Source: Fulvivirga ligni (lineage in GTDB: Bacteria > Bacteroidota > Bacteroidia > Cytophagales > Cyclobacteriaceae). Taken from it: a DNA stretch of 64,000 nt. A model generated the notes under the pieces. The model ran no database searches and was not told where the DNA came from. It was given only the letters and a program-made list of their open reading frames with translations. The stretch is taken from assembly GCF_021389935.1 (NCBI RefSeq), contig NZ_CP089979.1, forward strand, positions 3,577,001 to 3,641,000. The letters run 5' to 3'. Shown piece by piece: positions 27,155 to 36,669 of this stretch; the first letter of the stretch is position 1; the number at the start of each line of letters is the position of its first letter. The position numbers were made by a program, and so were the translations under genes.

Positions 27155-27985
27155 ATGGAAGTTCGAGGAAACGAAATACTTGTCCCGGTTGACTTTACTT
27201 TAGCTGCAAAATATGGTGTAAATAATGCCATAAATCTTGCCAACCGCCTAAACACTAATATTCACCTAGTTAATTTCATACCACCACCAGATGCCAATAA
27301 AGGCAAGGAAAAGGAAGAAGAATATGATTTCAGCGAAGCGCTCAGATCTTCAATTAATCTTCTCAAAGAAAATCAAACCAAGCTCACAGAGTTGGTGCAT
27401 GAGATAGATGGTTCGGAAAACATCCACTCTGAAATAAAGATGGATAAGTTCGCCAGAGGTATTAAAAAACAACTCAAGAATCAAAATATTGGACTAATTG
27501 TGATGGGGCTTAACGGTCACTTGAGTATCGGCGATTCACTTTGTCAAAATAAAAAGGCCAATGAAATTATAAGGTCAGGCTGCCCTGTTTTGGTATGTAA
27601 TGAAAACGTTAATGACTTCAATCAGTCGAATTCAATAGTAGTCTCAATGGATGAAGATTCTTTTCTAGACGACAATTTTGATAAGTTCTTAAGGATCTCT
27701 AGAAACTTATTCAAGAAATGGTATTTCGTCCATGTAAACCATTCCAACGATAAAAAGACATGGAGTAAGTCTGGAATAGAACAATTTCTTGCTAAACATC
27801 AGGTGAAGCCTACATCTGTTCAGATAATTGAAAGTTCCGATAAGGAGCAAGCAATTTTAGAATACGCTGATGCTAAGAATGCCGGATGTCTAGCTGTTAA
27901 CAGACACGGCAAAACATCAAGCTTCTCAGATTGTAAGGTAGAGGAAATCGTTAGTTCTGGAAAGTTTCCTGTGTTTATTTACTAA
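27155..27985 (+). CDS. Universal stress protein (two UspA-like domains)
   Basis: 276 aa, cytoplasmic. An N-terminal UspA domain (about 5-150: ILVPVDFTLAAKYGVNNAINLAN, then LIVMGLNGHL) and a shorter second half (about 155-276) ending VEEIVSSGKFPVFIY, the usual end of a Usp domain. The second domain looks degenerate and lacks a clear G-2x-G-9x-G nucleotide motif. It follows dps, suggesting a stress-response pair. The last 11 bases overlap the convergent M23 gene. Confidence 0.87.
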   Translation: MEVRGNEILVPVDFTLAAKYGVNNAINLANRLNTNIHLVNFIPPPDANKGKEKEEEYDFSEALRSSINLLKENQTKLTELVHEIDGSENIHSEIKMDKFARGIKKQLKNQNIGLIVMGLNGHLSIGDSLCQNKKANEIIRSGCPVLVCNENVNDFNQSNSIVVSMDEDSFLDDNFDKFLRISRNLFKKWYFVHVNHSNDKKTWSKSGIEQFLAKHQVKPTSVQIIESSDKEQAILEYADAKNAGCLAVNRHGKTSSFSDCKVEEIVSSGKFPVFIY

Positions 27986-28670
27986 GAGCGTCGACACCCA
28001 ATATCCAATTAGGATCTGGGCAATTCTCTAAATATTTAATCTTTTCAGAAGGTTTTGCTACACCTGGATAATCTCCGGATTTTCCGTCCAAATCTCTAAT
28101 CAGTTGGAAATGTAAATGTGGTGGCCAGTGCACGTTCTCATCGTAAGCACCTAAAGTAGCTATTTGCTCACCTTTCTTGATAGACTGTCCTGCAGACTTC
28201 CCATCCAAAGAGGTCTTGCTGAGATGGCCATATAATAAATAGAACTTCTCTGAATCTAATTCATGTTCCATAATTATAGTTGGACCATAGTCTCCAATAA
28301 GATCATTATTCTGTAAGCTATGTATTTTGCCATCCAGTGGTGAGTATATCGCCGTACCTGCTTCATCCCAAATGTCGATTCCCAGGTGTATGGATCTTGC
28401 TTCATCATTAGGAGCTGCAAAATTGTGATTCATTCTATAGATAATTCTATCCTCACCGTAACCTCCAATAGCAGCTCTATATTTACCTCTGCTTATTTGG
28501 CCGAATATATACTTGCTAAGTAAATGATTATCAGAAAGATTAAGATTTAATAGATCGGTATTTTCAGAACTTAAATCAATGCGCCAAAGACGCTCTTTAT
28601 TGAGGTCATAGGGCATGATTGAAGCAAATGTTGTTTGATAGCTTTTTAATGTTTTTTCAAAATTTGTCAT
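27975..28670 (-). CDS. M23-family (LytM-like) peptidase, no signal peptide
   Basis: 231 aa. The M23 domain (about 95-200) has HLGIDIW (zinc ligands His, Asp) and HLHFQL (catalytic and ligand His), so it appears active. Family members cut peptidoglycan cross-bridges. I see no signal peptide or membrane anchor: the N-terminus (MTNFEKTLKSYQ) is polar, so either export is unusual or the enzyme acts on another peptide. Confidence 0.88.
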   Translation of the reverse strand: MTNFEKTLKSYQTTFASIMPYDLNKERLWRIDLSSENTDLLNLNLSDNHLLSKYIFGQISRGKYRAAIGGYGEDRIIYRMNHNFAAPNDEARSIHLGIDIWDEAGTAIYSPLDGKIHSLQNNDLIGDYGPTIIMEHELDSEKFYLLYGHLSKTSLDGKSAGQSIKKGEQIATLGAYDENVHWPPHLHFQLIRDLDGKSGDYPGVAKPSEKIKYLENCPDPNWILGVDALSK

Positions 28671-28762
28671 AAAATTTTTATCTCCGATTAAACCTTTTCC
28701 TGTGTCGCTTATCTAAGTGTAAAATTAACGAACAAAATATTGAAATCTAAAAATCAAAATCT

Positions 28763-29599
28763 ATGAAAAGTTTAAATGTCGTTATTGTAATGTTGTTTAT
28801 GGCAGTTGGTTTGGTTTTAACAAGTTGCGATAAAGAGGCTGTAGAAACCAATAATAATGAAACAGTGGTAAATTCAGACTCTGATATGGAATCGTCATTT
28901 GAAGATATTGATGATCTTGCCAGTACTATACTTGAAGCCACTGAATCAAATTCAGGCGGTAGAATAGCCGGAGAAGCAGATGATAGAGTATGTGAAGGGG
29001 CTATTACATTTAGTGGTGATGCTAATTCAGGAACCATCGTTATTGACTTTGGCGCTGGCTGTGAAGATTCTTATGGCAATGTGCGAAAAGGAAAAATTAA
29101 TATCGCCTATACAGGTGGCAGGTTCCAATCCGGTTCTGTTGTAACTACTACCTTAGATGGCTATTCAATTAATGATATCGCTATAGAGGGTACCAGAACT
29201 TTAACGAATATCACAGAATCAGCTAATGATTATCCTACCTTCAGCATTTCACTTACAGGCTGTAAAATCACCTGGCCTAACGATGATGTTGCAACTAGAA
29301 CTGTAAGTAAAGTACGTGTTTGGAAAAGAGCCAGTAGCCCTATCAATGATGAAGTTTGGATTACTGGTGAGGCTTCAGGTGTAACTAGAAGAGGCGTGGC
29401 TTATAATACCACCATAACAGATTCTTTAGTATATAAAGCGTCTTGCCGAGTGAGCACTAGAGGAAGACTGGCGCTGGCTGGTACTAAAATAATTGAAACA
29501 GAAAATAAAATCATCACAGTAGATTACGGAGATGGTAACTGTGACAGAAGAGTAAGCATTGTTGTAGATGGTAAATCCGAGAATGTAAATCTGGACTAA
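28763..29599 (+). CDS. Hypothetical lipoprotein
   Basis: 278 aa. The signal peptide has a lipobox (LTSC, Cys about residue 22), followed by an acidic Asn/Glu-rich spacer. The rest is beta-rich with conserved-looking segments GTIVIDFGAGCEDSYGNVRKGKI and IITVDYGDGNCDRRVSI, and about six Cys. It looks like a secreted surface lipoprotein of the type common in Bacteroidota. I do not recognise a family. A strong terminator follows. Confidence 0.8.
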   Translation: MKSLNVVIVMLFMAVGLVLTSCDKEAVETNNNETVVNSDSDMESSFEDIDDLASTILEATESNSGGRIAGEADDRVCEGAITFSGDANSGTIVIDFGAGCEDSYGNVRKGKINIAYTGGRFQSGSVVTTTLDGYSINDIAIEGTRTLTNITESANDYPTFSISLTGCKITWPNDDVATRTVSKVRVWKRASSPINDEVWITGEASGVTRRGVAYNTTITDSLVYKASCRVSTRGRLALAGTKIIETENKIITVDYGDGNCDRRVSIVVDGKSENVNLD

Positions 29600-29623
29600 G
29601 TCCGCAAAACTCCTAAAAATAGC

Positions 29624-29659
29624 AATGGCATCTACTCTCAGGGTAGATGCCATTTTTTT
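29624..29659 (+). terminator. Intrinsic terminator after the lipoprotein gene
   Basis: A 12-bp perfect stem (29624-29635 with 29643-29654), 7-base loop and T run. It isolates the che operon downstream. Confidence 0.88.
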
Positions 29660-29825
29660 ATTATAGCAAGTTTTATTTGTGATCCTCTATTTACTTATTG
29701 TCATTTTTTGAGTGAATAGTTTTATAATTCCACCATTTTAAGGGTTTACCCCGACCACATTTAAGTGTAATTACCTAAGCCTTATGAGGGTAAAGATTAC
29801 TATTTAAAATACAAAATTTCACCGA

Positions 29826-29855
29826 TTGAATGAGTGCTGTCAAAAGATACCTTTG
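29826..29855 (+). promoter_or_regulatory. Promoter of the chemotaxis operon
   Basis: TTG at 29826-29828, 19 bases, then TACCTTTG at 29848-29855, an exact TAnnTTTG. Transcription would begin near 29862, about 45 bases before the ATG at 29906. This rules out the GTG at 29834 as the start of the MCP gene, since that codon lies inside the promoter. Confidence 0.72.
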
Positions 29856-29905
29856 TAAGAGACCGTAAGGTTAAAATACGACTTTTCTATTTAAACAAAA
29901 ATCAA

Positions 29906-32260
29906 ATGGCACTCGATAAAAAAGAAAACAAAGAAGTGGCTGTGGCCCAAAGCAGCAACGGTAAAACCGCTTCTTCGAAGAGCAAGAAAGTTACCGCTGA
30001 GGTAGATTTTCTGCAGGTTATGGAGGGAGCTGCCCTGCCCATAATTATGTCTAATGAACAAAACGAAATCGTTTATTTTAATAACGCAGCAGAAGAATTG
30101 TGGGGATACAGTAGAAGCGAAGTAATAGGAAAAAGTTCTACCATGCTGGCACCTGATTACGATGGTCAAGACTCTGAAGAGGATCTAAAAAACAATCCAA
30201 CCATGGAGGCTGTGGTTCAAACTAAGAAAGGTAAGAAGGTGGATGTGTGGTTTACACGCAGTGAATGTATTACCAACGGCGAAAAATTATATACCTCTTT
30301 CATTCAGGATATAACAGAGAGAAAGAAACTGGAAGGAGAGTTCCAAAACCAAATTGAGCAATCTAAAGCTCAGGAAGAGGAGCTTCGGCAAAATATGGAA
30401 GAGTTAGCGGCAACTCAAGAAGAAATGCAGCGTCGCCAGGCCGAAATGGAACATCTGAAATCTAGTGTAGACTCAGGATGGGCTTCAATTGAGTTTGAAC
30501 CGGATGGTACCATTCTTACAGCCAACGCTAATTTTTTAGACGTGCTTGGTTACGGATCTGTTGAAGAGATTGAAGGCAAGCACCACCGTATTTTCTGCGA
30601 AGATGAATATGTTAATTCTCATGAGTATAAAAAATTCTGGTCAGAACTGGCAGCGGGCAAGATACAAGATGGTGAATTTAAAAGAATAACAGCACTTGGG
30701 CAGGATGTTTGGATCAATGCCTCATACACGCCGGTGAAAGATGCTTCAAATAAGGTGATTAAGGTAATAAAAATTGCCTCGGACATTACCGATATGGTTG
30801 AAGCCAGGAGGCAGGGAGAAAATATTAAAAAGTCAGTCGATACAGGTTGGGCATATATAGAGTTTGAGCCAGATGGCACTATCACTTCATGTAATCAAAA
30901 TTTCCTGGATGCTATGGGATATATGAGCGTGAGTGAAATTGAGGGAAAGCACCATCGTATCTTCTGCGACCCATCTTATGCATCCACAAAAGAATATAAC
31001 AATTTCTGGAGGGACCTAGGATCAGGAATAAGCAAAAATGGTGAATATGAAAGAGTAACTAATGATGGTAAGAAAGTTTGGTTACAGGCAGCTTATACGC
31101 CCATCAAAAACGCAAAAGGCATTGTCGAAAAAGTAATCAAGATAGCGGCAGATATTTCTGAGGTGAAATTACCTGTGTTAGAGGTAAGTAAAATTATCGG
31201 TGATATGGCGCAAGGTGATCTTACTCAGTCATTTAATATGAATGCCGAAGGTTATGTGAAAGAGATGGGAGATGCTCTTAACGTAGCCATTGAAAATTTG
31301 AATGCACTTTTAGGTACTATAGATGAGAGTGCCCAGCAGGTGGCCAGTGCTGCAGATAATATGAAGGATAGGACAGATGGGATGAAAAATAATACTGCAG
31401 AAATGGCCTCTGCTATCTCTCAAATGGCAAAAGGTGCTCAGGATCAAGCTCAAAAGACAGATGAGTCTTCTAAACTAACCGAGCAAGTATTAGAGTCTGC
31501 AAGTTCTATGGAGGCCAAATCAGAAATCATTAACAGGGCAGCTGAGAAAGGTGTGAAAAGTTGTGAAGACGGGTTGAAAATCATTAAAAATCTGGTGACG
31601 AATATGACAGGGATTAATGAATCTGCAGGCTTGACATCAGAATCTATTAAAGTGCTTACTGAGAGAGCAGAAGAGATTGCGAGGACGCTCAATGTCATCA
31701 CAGACATTGCCGCTCAAACTAATTTGTTAGCCTTAAACGCAGCCATAGAAGCAGCCCGTGCGGGAGATGCGGGTCGTGGGTTCGCAGTAGTGGCAGAAGA
31801 GATTAGAAAACTTGCTGAAGATTCAAGAAAGTCCGCTGTAGATATCGAGAAGATCATTGGTGATGTTCAGAAGGATACTCAATCAGCATCTAAGGCTATT
31901 GATATTATGACCACCAGCGTGAAAGATGGTTCAGGAGCTACCAGAGAAGCTGAGAAGATATTCGAGGAAATCTCATCATCATCTGAGGAGACTCTTGAGT
32001 TGAGTAAATTCATAAAAGAAGCCAGTTCCTCTCAAAAAGCATCGGTTGATACCGTGGCTAAGAACATTGAGCAAATCGTAGTAGTGGCAGAAGAAACCGC
32101 AGCAGGAACTGAAGAGATTGCTACTTCATCAGGCTCACTGAATAACGGTATGGAGGATGTTGCATCATCAAGTAGTCAGCTTACGCAGATATCACTTGAG
32201 CTAAAACAAAGAGTAAACAAATTTAAATTAAAAGGTTATGCAACGCATACAAGGCGATAA
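29906..32260 (+). CDS. Soluble methyl-accepting chemotaxis protein with PAS domains
   Basis: 784 aa from the ATG at 29906. No membrane helix, so a cytoplasmic chemoreceptor. PAS1 about 35-145 ([24 protein letters not shown]), a coiled coil ([18 protein letters not shown]), PAS2 about 185-305 and PAS3 about 308-425 (both with FEPDGTI and GKHHRIFC, an internal duplication), then the MCP signalling domain about 430-784 whose hairpin tip [26 protein letters not shown] is near residues 600-625. PAS2/PAS3 may bind a cofactor or ligand such as heme or flavin. First gene of the che operon; its end overlaps cheW by 23 bases. Confidence 0.93.
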   Translation: MALDKKENKEVAVAQSSNGKTASSKSKKVTAEVDFLQVMEGAALPIIMSNEQNEIVYFNNAAEELWGYSRSEVIGKSSTMLAPDYDGQDSEEDLKNNPTMEAVVQTKKGKKVDVWFTRSECITNGEKLYTSFIQDITERKKLEGEFQNQIEQSKAQEEELRQNMEELAATQEEMQRRQAEMEHLKSSVDSGWASIEFEPDGTILTANANFLDVLGYGSVEEIEGKHHRIFCEDEYVNSHEYKKFWSELAAGKIQDGEFKRITALGQDVWINASYTPVKDASNKVIKVIKIASDITDMVEARRQGENIKKSVDTGWAYIEFEPDGTITSCNQNFLDAMGYMSVSEIEGKHHRIFCDPSYASTKEYNNFWRDLGSGISKNGEYERVTNDGKKVWLQAAYTPIKNAKGIVEKVIKIAADISEVKLPVLEVSKIIGDMAQGDLTQSFNMNAEGYVKEMGDALNVAIENLNALLGTIDESAQQVASAADNMKDRTDGMKNNTAEMASAISQMAKGAQDQAQKTDESSKLTEQVLESASSMEAKSEIINRAAEKGVKSCEDGLKIIKNLVTNMTGINESAGLTSESIKVLTERAEEIARTLNVITDIAAQTNLLALNAAIEAARAGDAGRGFAVVAEEIRKLAEDSRKSAVDIEKIIGDVQKDTQSASKAIDIMTTSVKDGSGATREAEKIFEEISSSSEETLELSKFIKEASSSQKASVDTVAKNIEQIVVVAEETAAGTEEIATSSGSLNNGMEDVASSSSQLTQISLELKQRVNKFKLKGYATHTRR

Positions 32261-32771
32261 AGTCAAGGACAAGACTCAAGAGAATGACAATGAGCAAAAA
32301 GGTAAAGTGTCGCAGATAGTTGTGTTTAAGCAGGGAGAAGAGGAGTATGCGATGCACATTGACCAGATAAAAGAAGTAGTCATCACTCCTGGTATAACCA
32401 GACTGCCTCAAACACCAGAATATGTTCTTGGGGTAGCTAATATCAGAGGTAATATCATAGCCATTCTAGATTTGGAACAGAAGTTCGGTCTTAAAAAAGA
32501 TGTAGCTAGAGAAGGTGGTGAGAAAAACTTTACGCTGGTCATAGAAAGTGAAGAGTTTAAAATGGGTGTATTGGTAAATGATGTTCCAAATACCCTGTCG
32601 GTTTACGAAAGTGAAATCGAAGAAAGTTTAAATGTAATACATGATTCTAGTATGGAGCAAAATTACATTAAGGGCATTGTGAAGAAGGATGGGAGACTGA
32701 TTATTATGATAGACACCCTTAAAATAGTGAATGCCTCGGAAATGAACAGTATTGCTCAATCTGTAGCCTAA
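32238..32771 (+). CDS. cheW: Chemotaxis coupling protein CheW
   Basis: 177 aa. One CheW domain (about 25-165) linking MCP and Che[24 protein letters not shown] at the N-terminal part, then [22 protein letters not shown], a standard CheW signature, and [21 protein letters not shown] near the end. The N-terminal 20 residues are polar and not part of the domain. It overlaps the MCP gene by 23 bases and precedes the CheY gene. Confidence 0.94.
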   Translation: MQRIQGDKVKDKTQENDNEQKGKVSQIVVFKQGEEEYAMHIDQIKEVVITPGITRLPQTPEYVLGVANIRGNIIAILDLEQKFGLKKDVAREGGEKNFTLVIESEEFKMGVLVNDVPNTLSVYESEIEESLNVIHDSSMEQNYIKGIVKKDGRLIIMIDTLKIVNASEMNSIAQSVA

Positions 32772-32788
32772 ATTAAATTAATTTAAAT

Positions 32789-33145
32789 ATGTCAAAGAAT
32801 GTATTAATTGTTGATGATTCGCTCTATATGAGAAAAATCATTAAAGATGCAATGGAAGCCAATGGATATACGGTTATCGGTCAGGCCGCTAACGGTGAAG
32901 AGGCCATAGATATGGCTTTTGAACTCATGCCTGATCTTATAACGCTTGATAATATACTGCCAGATATGATTGGTACCGATATTTTAAAAGTATATAAAGA
33001 AGAGGGTTTAAAATCTAAAGTGATCATGATCAGTGCGGTAGGGCAGGAGTCTGTTGTAAATGAAGGTATTTCATTGGGAGCGGTAGACTACCTGGTGAAA
33101 CCATTTACTAATGACCAATTGATAGCTGCCATAGCCAAAACCTGA
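32789..33145 (+). CDS. cheY: Chemotaxis response regulator CheY-like
   Basis: 118 aa single receiver domain. The acidic pair is in VDDS (Asp9/10), the phospho-acceptor Asp is in LITLDNILPD (about residue 51), Ser is in MISAVG and Lys in LVKPFTN. There is no output domain, so it acts by protein binding. In a bacterium without flagella the target would not be FliM; it could be a gliding component or another regulator. Confidence 0.92.
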   Translation: MSKNVLIVDDSLYMRKIIKDAMEANGYTVIGQAANGEEAIDMAFELMPDLITLDNILPDMIGTDILKVYKEEGLKSKVIMISAVGQESVVNEGISLGAVDYLVKPFTNDQLIAAIAKT

Positions 33146-33157
33146 TGATGAACATTC

Positions 33158-34183
33158 ATGATTAAAACTCTGATAGTAGAAGATTCCGGGCTGATGAGGA
33201 TGCGAATATCAGATGTGTTACGCTCTGCCGGGATCGTGGAAATTGTAGGGACTGCAAAAAACGGCGATGAAGGTTTAAAAGCTATTAAACTTAAAAGACC
33301 TGATGTAGTAATTACAGATATGGTTATGCCTGATTATGATGGTTTGTATTTGGTGAAAAATGCCATGAAAGAAAGTCCGGTGCCTATAATTGTCTTGAGC
33401 TCTTTGGATAGAAAAAGTGCTCAGGTTTTTGAAGCGCTATCTTCAGGAGCTTTTGAGTTTTTGGATAAGCCAAGAAGTCAAAGAGGACTAGGTTTTAATA
33501 AACCACTTATAGATCTGGTGAAGACAGCCGCAGGTGTAGACACCGACAGTCTGAAATCTACTGGCGCTGTTAGAAATCATTTAGAGCACACCTTTGATAG
33601 TTTACTTACCTATGAAGTAGTGGCAGTAGGGGCCTCAACAGGAGGGCCATCCGCCATTGAAGTTTTTCTGAAGGGATTGCCGGCCAATTTTCCAGTGCCT
33701 ATTGTCATAGCACAGCACATGCCTCAGAGGTTTATAGAATCCTTCGCTCAGCGATTGGATACCTACACTAATCTAAAGGTTAAAACCGCAGAGATAGGTG
33801 AGACTTTACGTCCGGGGCATATTTATCTCTGTTCAGGTGAATATAACACTGAGGTGGTTCCAGATCATGGTAATGGCAGGCCAATCTTTGCAAAAAAACA
33901 AAGAAAGTATAAAGAATTTAATCACCCTTCAGTAGACTGTATGTTTGATTCTGTCGCAGAATATTATAAGAACAAGGCCATTGCGGTAATATTAACTGGG
34001 ATGGGTAAAGACGGTATGGAGGGTATTGTGAAAATCAAAAAGGCCGGTGGGCTGACCATAGCTCAAAATGAAAAGAGCTGCGTAGTATACGGAATGCCAA
34101 AAGCCGCGGTAGATGCTAAGGCCGCTGATTATGTGGTTCATATAGATGAACTCCCCGGTTTCGTGACAAGTTGTTTTTGTTAA
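33158..34183 (+). CDS. cheB: Chemotaxis methylesterase CheB
   Basis: 341 aa. Receiver domain about 1-120 (phospho-acceptor in VVITDMVMPD), linker, then methylesterase domain about 150-335 with catalytic Ser in VGASTGGPSAIE, His in AQHMPQRF and Asp in LTGMGKDGMEG. It removes methyl groups from the MCP, the counterpart of CheR. Starts 12 bases after cheY. Confidence 0.95.
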   Translation: MIKTLIVEDSGLMRMRISDVLRSAGIVEIVGTAKNGDEGLKAIKLKRPDVVITDMVMPDYDGLYLVKNAMKESPVPIIVLSSLDRKSAQVFEALSSGAFEFLDKPRSQRGLGFNKPLIDLVKTAAGVDTDSLKSTGAVRNHLEHTFDSLLTYEVVAVGASTGGPSAIEVFLKGLPANFPVPIVIAQHMPQRFIESFAQRLDTYTNLKVKTAEIGETLRPGHIYLCSGEYNTEVVPDHGNGRPIFAKKQRKYKEFNHPSVDCMFDSVAEYYKNKAIAVILTGMGKDGMEGIVKIKKAGGLTIAQNEKSCVVYGMPKAAVDAKAADYVVHIDELPGFVTSCFC

Positions 34184-34200
34184 CCTAAATCTAGGTGATT

Positions 34201-36045
34201 ATGAAATCTAATGATGAAGAGTATAAAGAGATTTTTTTGGCTGAGGCACTGGAGAATTTTGAAGAAATTAACAAAGTTCTCACCCAACTTGAAAAGAAGC
34301 CTACGGATGCAGGTTTTATCAATACACTTTTTAGAATAACGCACACCATGAAGGGGAATGCTACAGCCATGGGCTTTGATGGCATTAGCTCTCTTACACA
34401 TATAATGGAGGACCTTTTCGGTGAGGTAAGAAATAAGAAAATTGATCTCGATAGTGAAATATTCACCGCTTTATTTAAAGCCGTAGATGTATTAGAAGCC
34501 CTTATTAATTCTATTAAAACTGGTGATAAAGTCCAGTACAGAGGCATTCAAACCAAGCTTAAGGTAATTATAGAACGTGCCAAAGACGGAGGTGCTTCTG
34601 CTGATACAGAGGAAGTCAAAGAGGAAAAGAAAAAACCAGCACGCAAAGCCAGTAGCAAAACTAAAGCTAAGAGTCCAGCGAAAAAGAAAGAACCTGTGGC
34701 CAAGAAAGAGGATCCGGTTAATGAGTCTGAGCAGGAGTTAACAGATCAGGATCTGGAGCAAATGCTTGAGGAGCCTGTCCAGGAAGAAGAGTTAGAGGTG
34801 GTTTCAGATTCAAAAATTGTAGTATCTGATCTGGTACATGTGCCAGTAAGAAAGCTGGACAACCTCTTAAATCTTGTAGGTGAGCTGATCATAGAAAGAG
34901 ATAGAATTCTAGCCTCCCATGGATCAGGTACGCATTCAAGTGAATTTTCAAGATTAAATCGTATCTCATCAGATTTGCAGTATTCGGTTATGAATGTGCG
35001 ATTAGTACAGGTGGGGTTTCTCTTCAATAAATTCCACCGCGTAGTTAGGGATGCTGCTAATCTTGAGGGTAAGAAAGTGAAGCTAGAGTTGTCTGGAGTA
35101 GATACGGAGATTGATAGAAATATTCTTCAGATTATCAGCGATTCTCTTATTCATTTGATTCGAAATTCTGTGAGTCACGGTATTGAAGTGCCTGAGGAGA
35201 GAAAATCATTAGATAAATCCGAAGAAGGAGTAATATCACTTAGCGCTTATAATGATAGTGATGGCGTGGTCATAGAGATTAAGGACGATGGTAAGGGAAT
35301 TGATGTTGAAAGGGTTAAAACTAAAGCTATCGAGAATGGCTTGATTAACGCGGACATGCTTTCTCTTATGAGTCAGGATGAAGTCCTGATGATGATTTTT
35401 GAGCCTGGGTTTTCCACCAGAGAAGAAGTCTCAGCACTCAGTGGTCGCGGTGTAGGCATGGATGTGGTTAAAAAGGCGACCGACTCAATTGGGGGTAACA
35501 TAAAAGTGGAGACAGAAAAGAATAATGGAACCACTATACGTCTTAAGCTCCCATCTTCCATGGCTGTAAAAGGTACTCTTCTTTGTGTTATGGATGATGA
35601 AACTTATGCTATTCCATTATCATATACTGAGGCGGTGGTTTCCTTATACAAAAAGGACCTCCATAAACTTAGCAGTGGTTTAGTAAGTACTTACCTGGGT
35701 AAAACCATTTCTATTGTCTTCCTAAAAGATTTATTCCGCTTAGATAGGGAGAAGAATGTAGATAGAAGAAAAGTCCTTCAAATGGGGTTTGATAATCTAC
35801 ACCCAGAAGCGCAACTGCATGTGGTTATAGTCTCTCATAATGGACGCACCATAGGTCTGGTAGTAGATAAATTGCTTCAACAAAAAGAGATTGTAGAAAA
35901 GCCTCTTTTTAAACCTTTGGATAATATAAAAATAATTAGTGGGGTCACGATTTTAGGTAATGGCAGGGTATGTCCAGTCTTAAATATAGCCTCTATCAAT
36001 AACATGGTATTCACAGCTACATTAGCTAATCAAAAAGCTTATTAA
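34201..36045 (+). CDS. cheA: Chemotaxis histidine kinase CheA lacking a clear P2 domain
   Basis: 614 aa from the ATG at 34201; an in-frame GTG two codons upstream is less likely. P1/Hpt about 5-110 with phospho-acceptor His48 (RITHTMKGNA). Between about 130 and 205 the CheY-binding P2 domain is replaced by a Lys/Ala/Pro then Glu-rich low-complexity linker. P3 dimerisation about 215-275 (VRKLDNLLNLVGELI). ATPase P4 about 280-460 has the N-box LIHLIRNSVSHGIE (Ser in place of the more usual Asp before His), DDGKGID and SGRGVGMDVV. P5/CheW-like domain at the C-terminus. Central kinase of the operon. Confidence 0.95.
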   Translation: MKSNDEEYKEIFLAEALENFEEINKVLTQLEKKPTDAGFINTLFRITHTMKGNATAMGFDGISSLTHIMEDLFGEVRNKKIDLDSEIFTALFKAVDVLEALINSIKTGDKVQYRGIQTKLKVIIERAKDGGASADTEEVKEEKKKPARKASSKTKAKSPAKKKEPVAKKEDPVNESEQELTDQDLEQMLEEPVQEEELEVVSDSKIVVSDLVHVPVRKLDNLLNLVGELIIERDRILASHGSGTHSSEFSRLNRISSDLQYSVMNVRLVQVGFLFNKFHRVVRDAANLEGKKVKLELSGVDTEIDRNILQIISDSLIHLIRNSVSHGIEVPEERKSLDKSEEGVISLSAYNDSDGVVIEIKDDGKGIDVERVKTKAIENGLINADMLSLMSQDEVLMMIFEPGFSTREEVSALSGRGVGMDVVKKATDSIGGNIKVETEKNNGTTIRLKLPSSMAVKGTLLCVMDDETYAIPLSYTEAVVSLYKKDLHKLSSGLVSTYLGKTISIVFLKDLFRLDREKNVDRRKVLQMGFDNLHPEAQLHVVIVSHNGRTIGLVVDKLLQQKEIVEKPLFKPLDNIKIISGVTILGNGRVCPVLNIASINNMVFTATLANQKAY

Positions 36046-36048
36046 AAC

Positions 36049-36669
36049 ATGAAATTAGATAAAAAAACAGAACGAATTGCTATTAGTTTGCTTGATAAGG
36101 GGTATAAGAATGCTGCCAACTCATTTTCTGCTTTAACGAACGATGGAATTACCATAAAACCAGCCAGAATTGAAATTTTACAAAATGACTGGCGGGTTTT
36201 GCAAAATCTGAAATCTGAAGATGAATTGATATTATTAACCACCTCAATGATGGGAGAATTGGCCGGAAAAAGTTATCTTATATTTAACAGGCGCGAGGCA
36301 GATGAAATTCATGCAGCTTGCATGCCGCCCAAAGATAATGAGCAGGCCAAGATGATGGAAACGGAGGCTATTCTCATGGAATTGGATAATATCCTTTCAG
36401 CCGCTGTTATCACTGAATTCTCTAATTATCTTGGGGTTTCTATTTATGGAGATGTACCTCATTTATCCCGAATTAGTCACCATGACTTGGTGGATAAGTT
36501 AACCCATGATTTAAAAGATACAGGCATAGAAGACTGTTTCATCATGGCAGATACCGAATTTGTTTCAGAAAACAATTCAAAATTAAGACCCCAGTTTATC
36601 TGGAAATTAACCTCAGACTTTCTAGATAGAATTGGAAGTGTAGATACCAGACAAAAAGATCTTGTGTGA
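36049..36669 (+). CDS. CheC-like CheY-phosphate phosphatase
   Basis: 206 aa. The C-terminal half has an exact CheC/CheX active-site spacing, E-x2-N-x22-P: Glu111, Asn114, Pro137 (MELDNILSAAV...GDVP). The matching N-terminal site is degenerate: around residues 13-24 (SLLDKGYKNAAN) the expected Glu and Asn are Ser and Asp. So one of the two CheC active sites seems lost. Known CheC/CheX proteins dephosphorylate CheY-P. It lies 3 bases after cheA and its stop overlaps the next ATG by one base. Confidence 0.82.
   Translation: MKLDKKTERIAISLLDKGYKNAANSFSALTNDGITIKPARIEILQNDWRVLQNLKSEDELILLTTSMMGELAGKSYLIFNRREADEIHAACMPPKDNEQAKMMETEAILMELDNILSAAVITEFSNYLGVSIYGDVPHLSRISHHDLVDKLTHDLKDTGIEDCFIMADTEFVSENNSKLRPQFIWKLTSDFLDRIGSVDTRQKDLV

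Noticed and set aside
29834-29905. GTG at 29834 as the start of the MCP gene
   Set aside because: It lies within a consensus promoter (29826-29855), and the extra residues are unlike an MCP N-terminus; ATG at 29906 is used instead.
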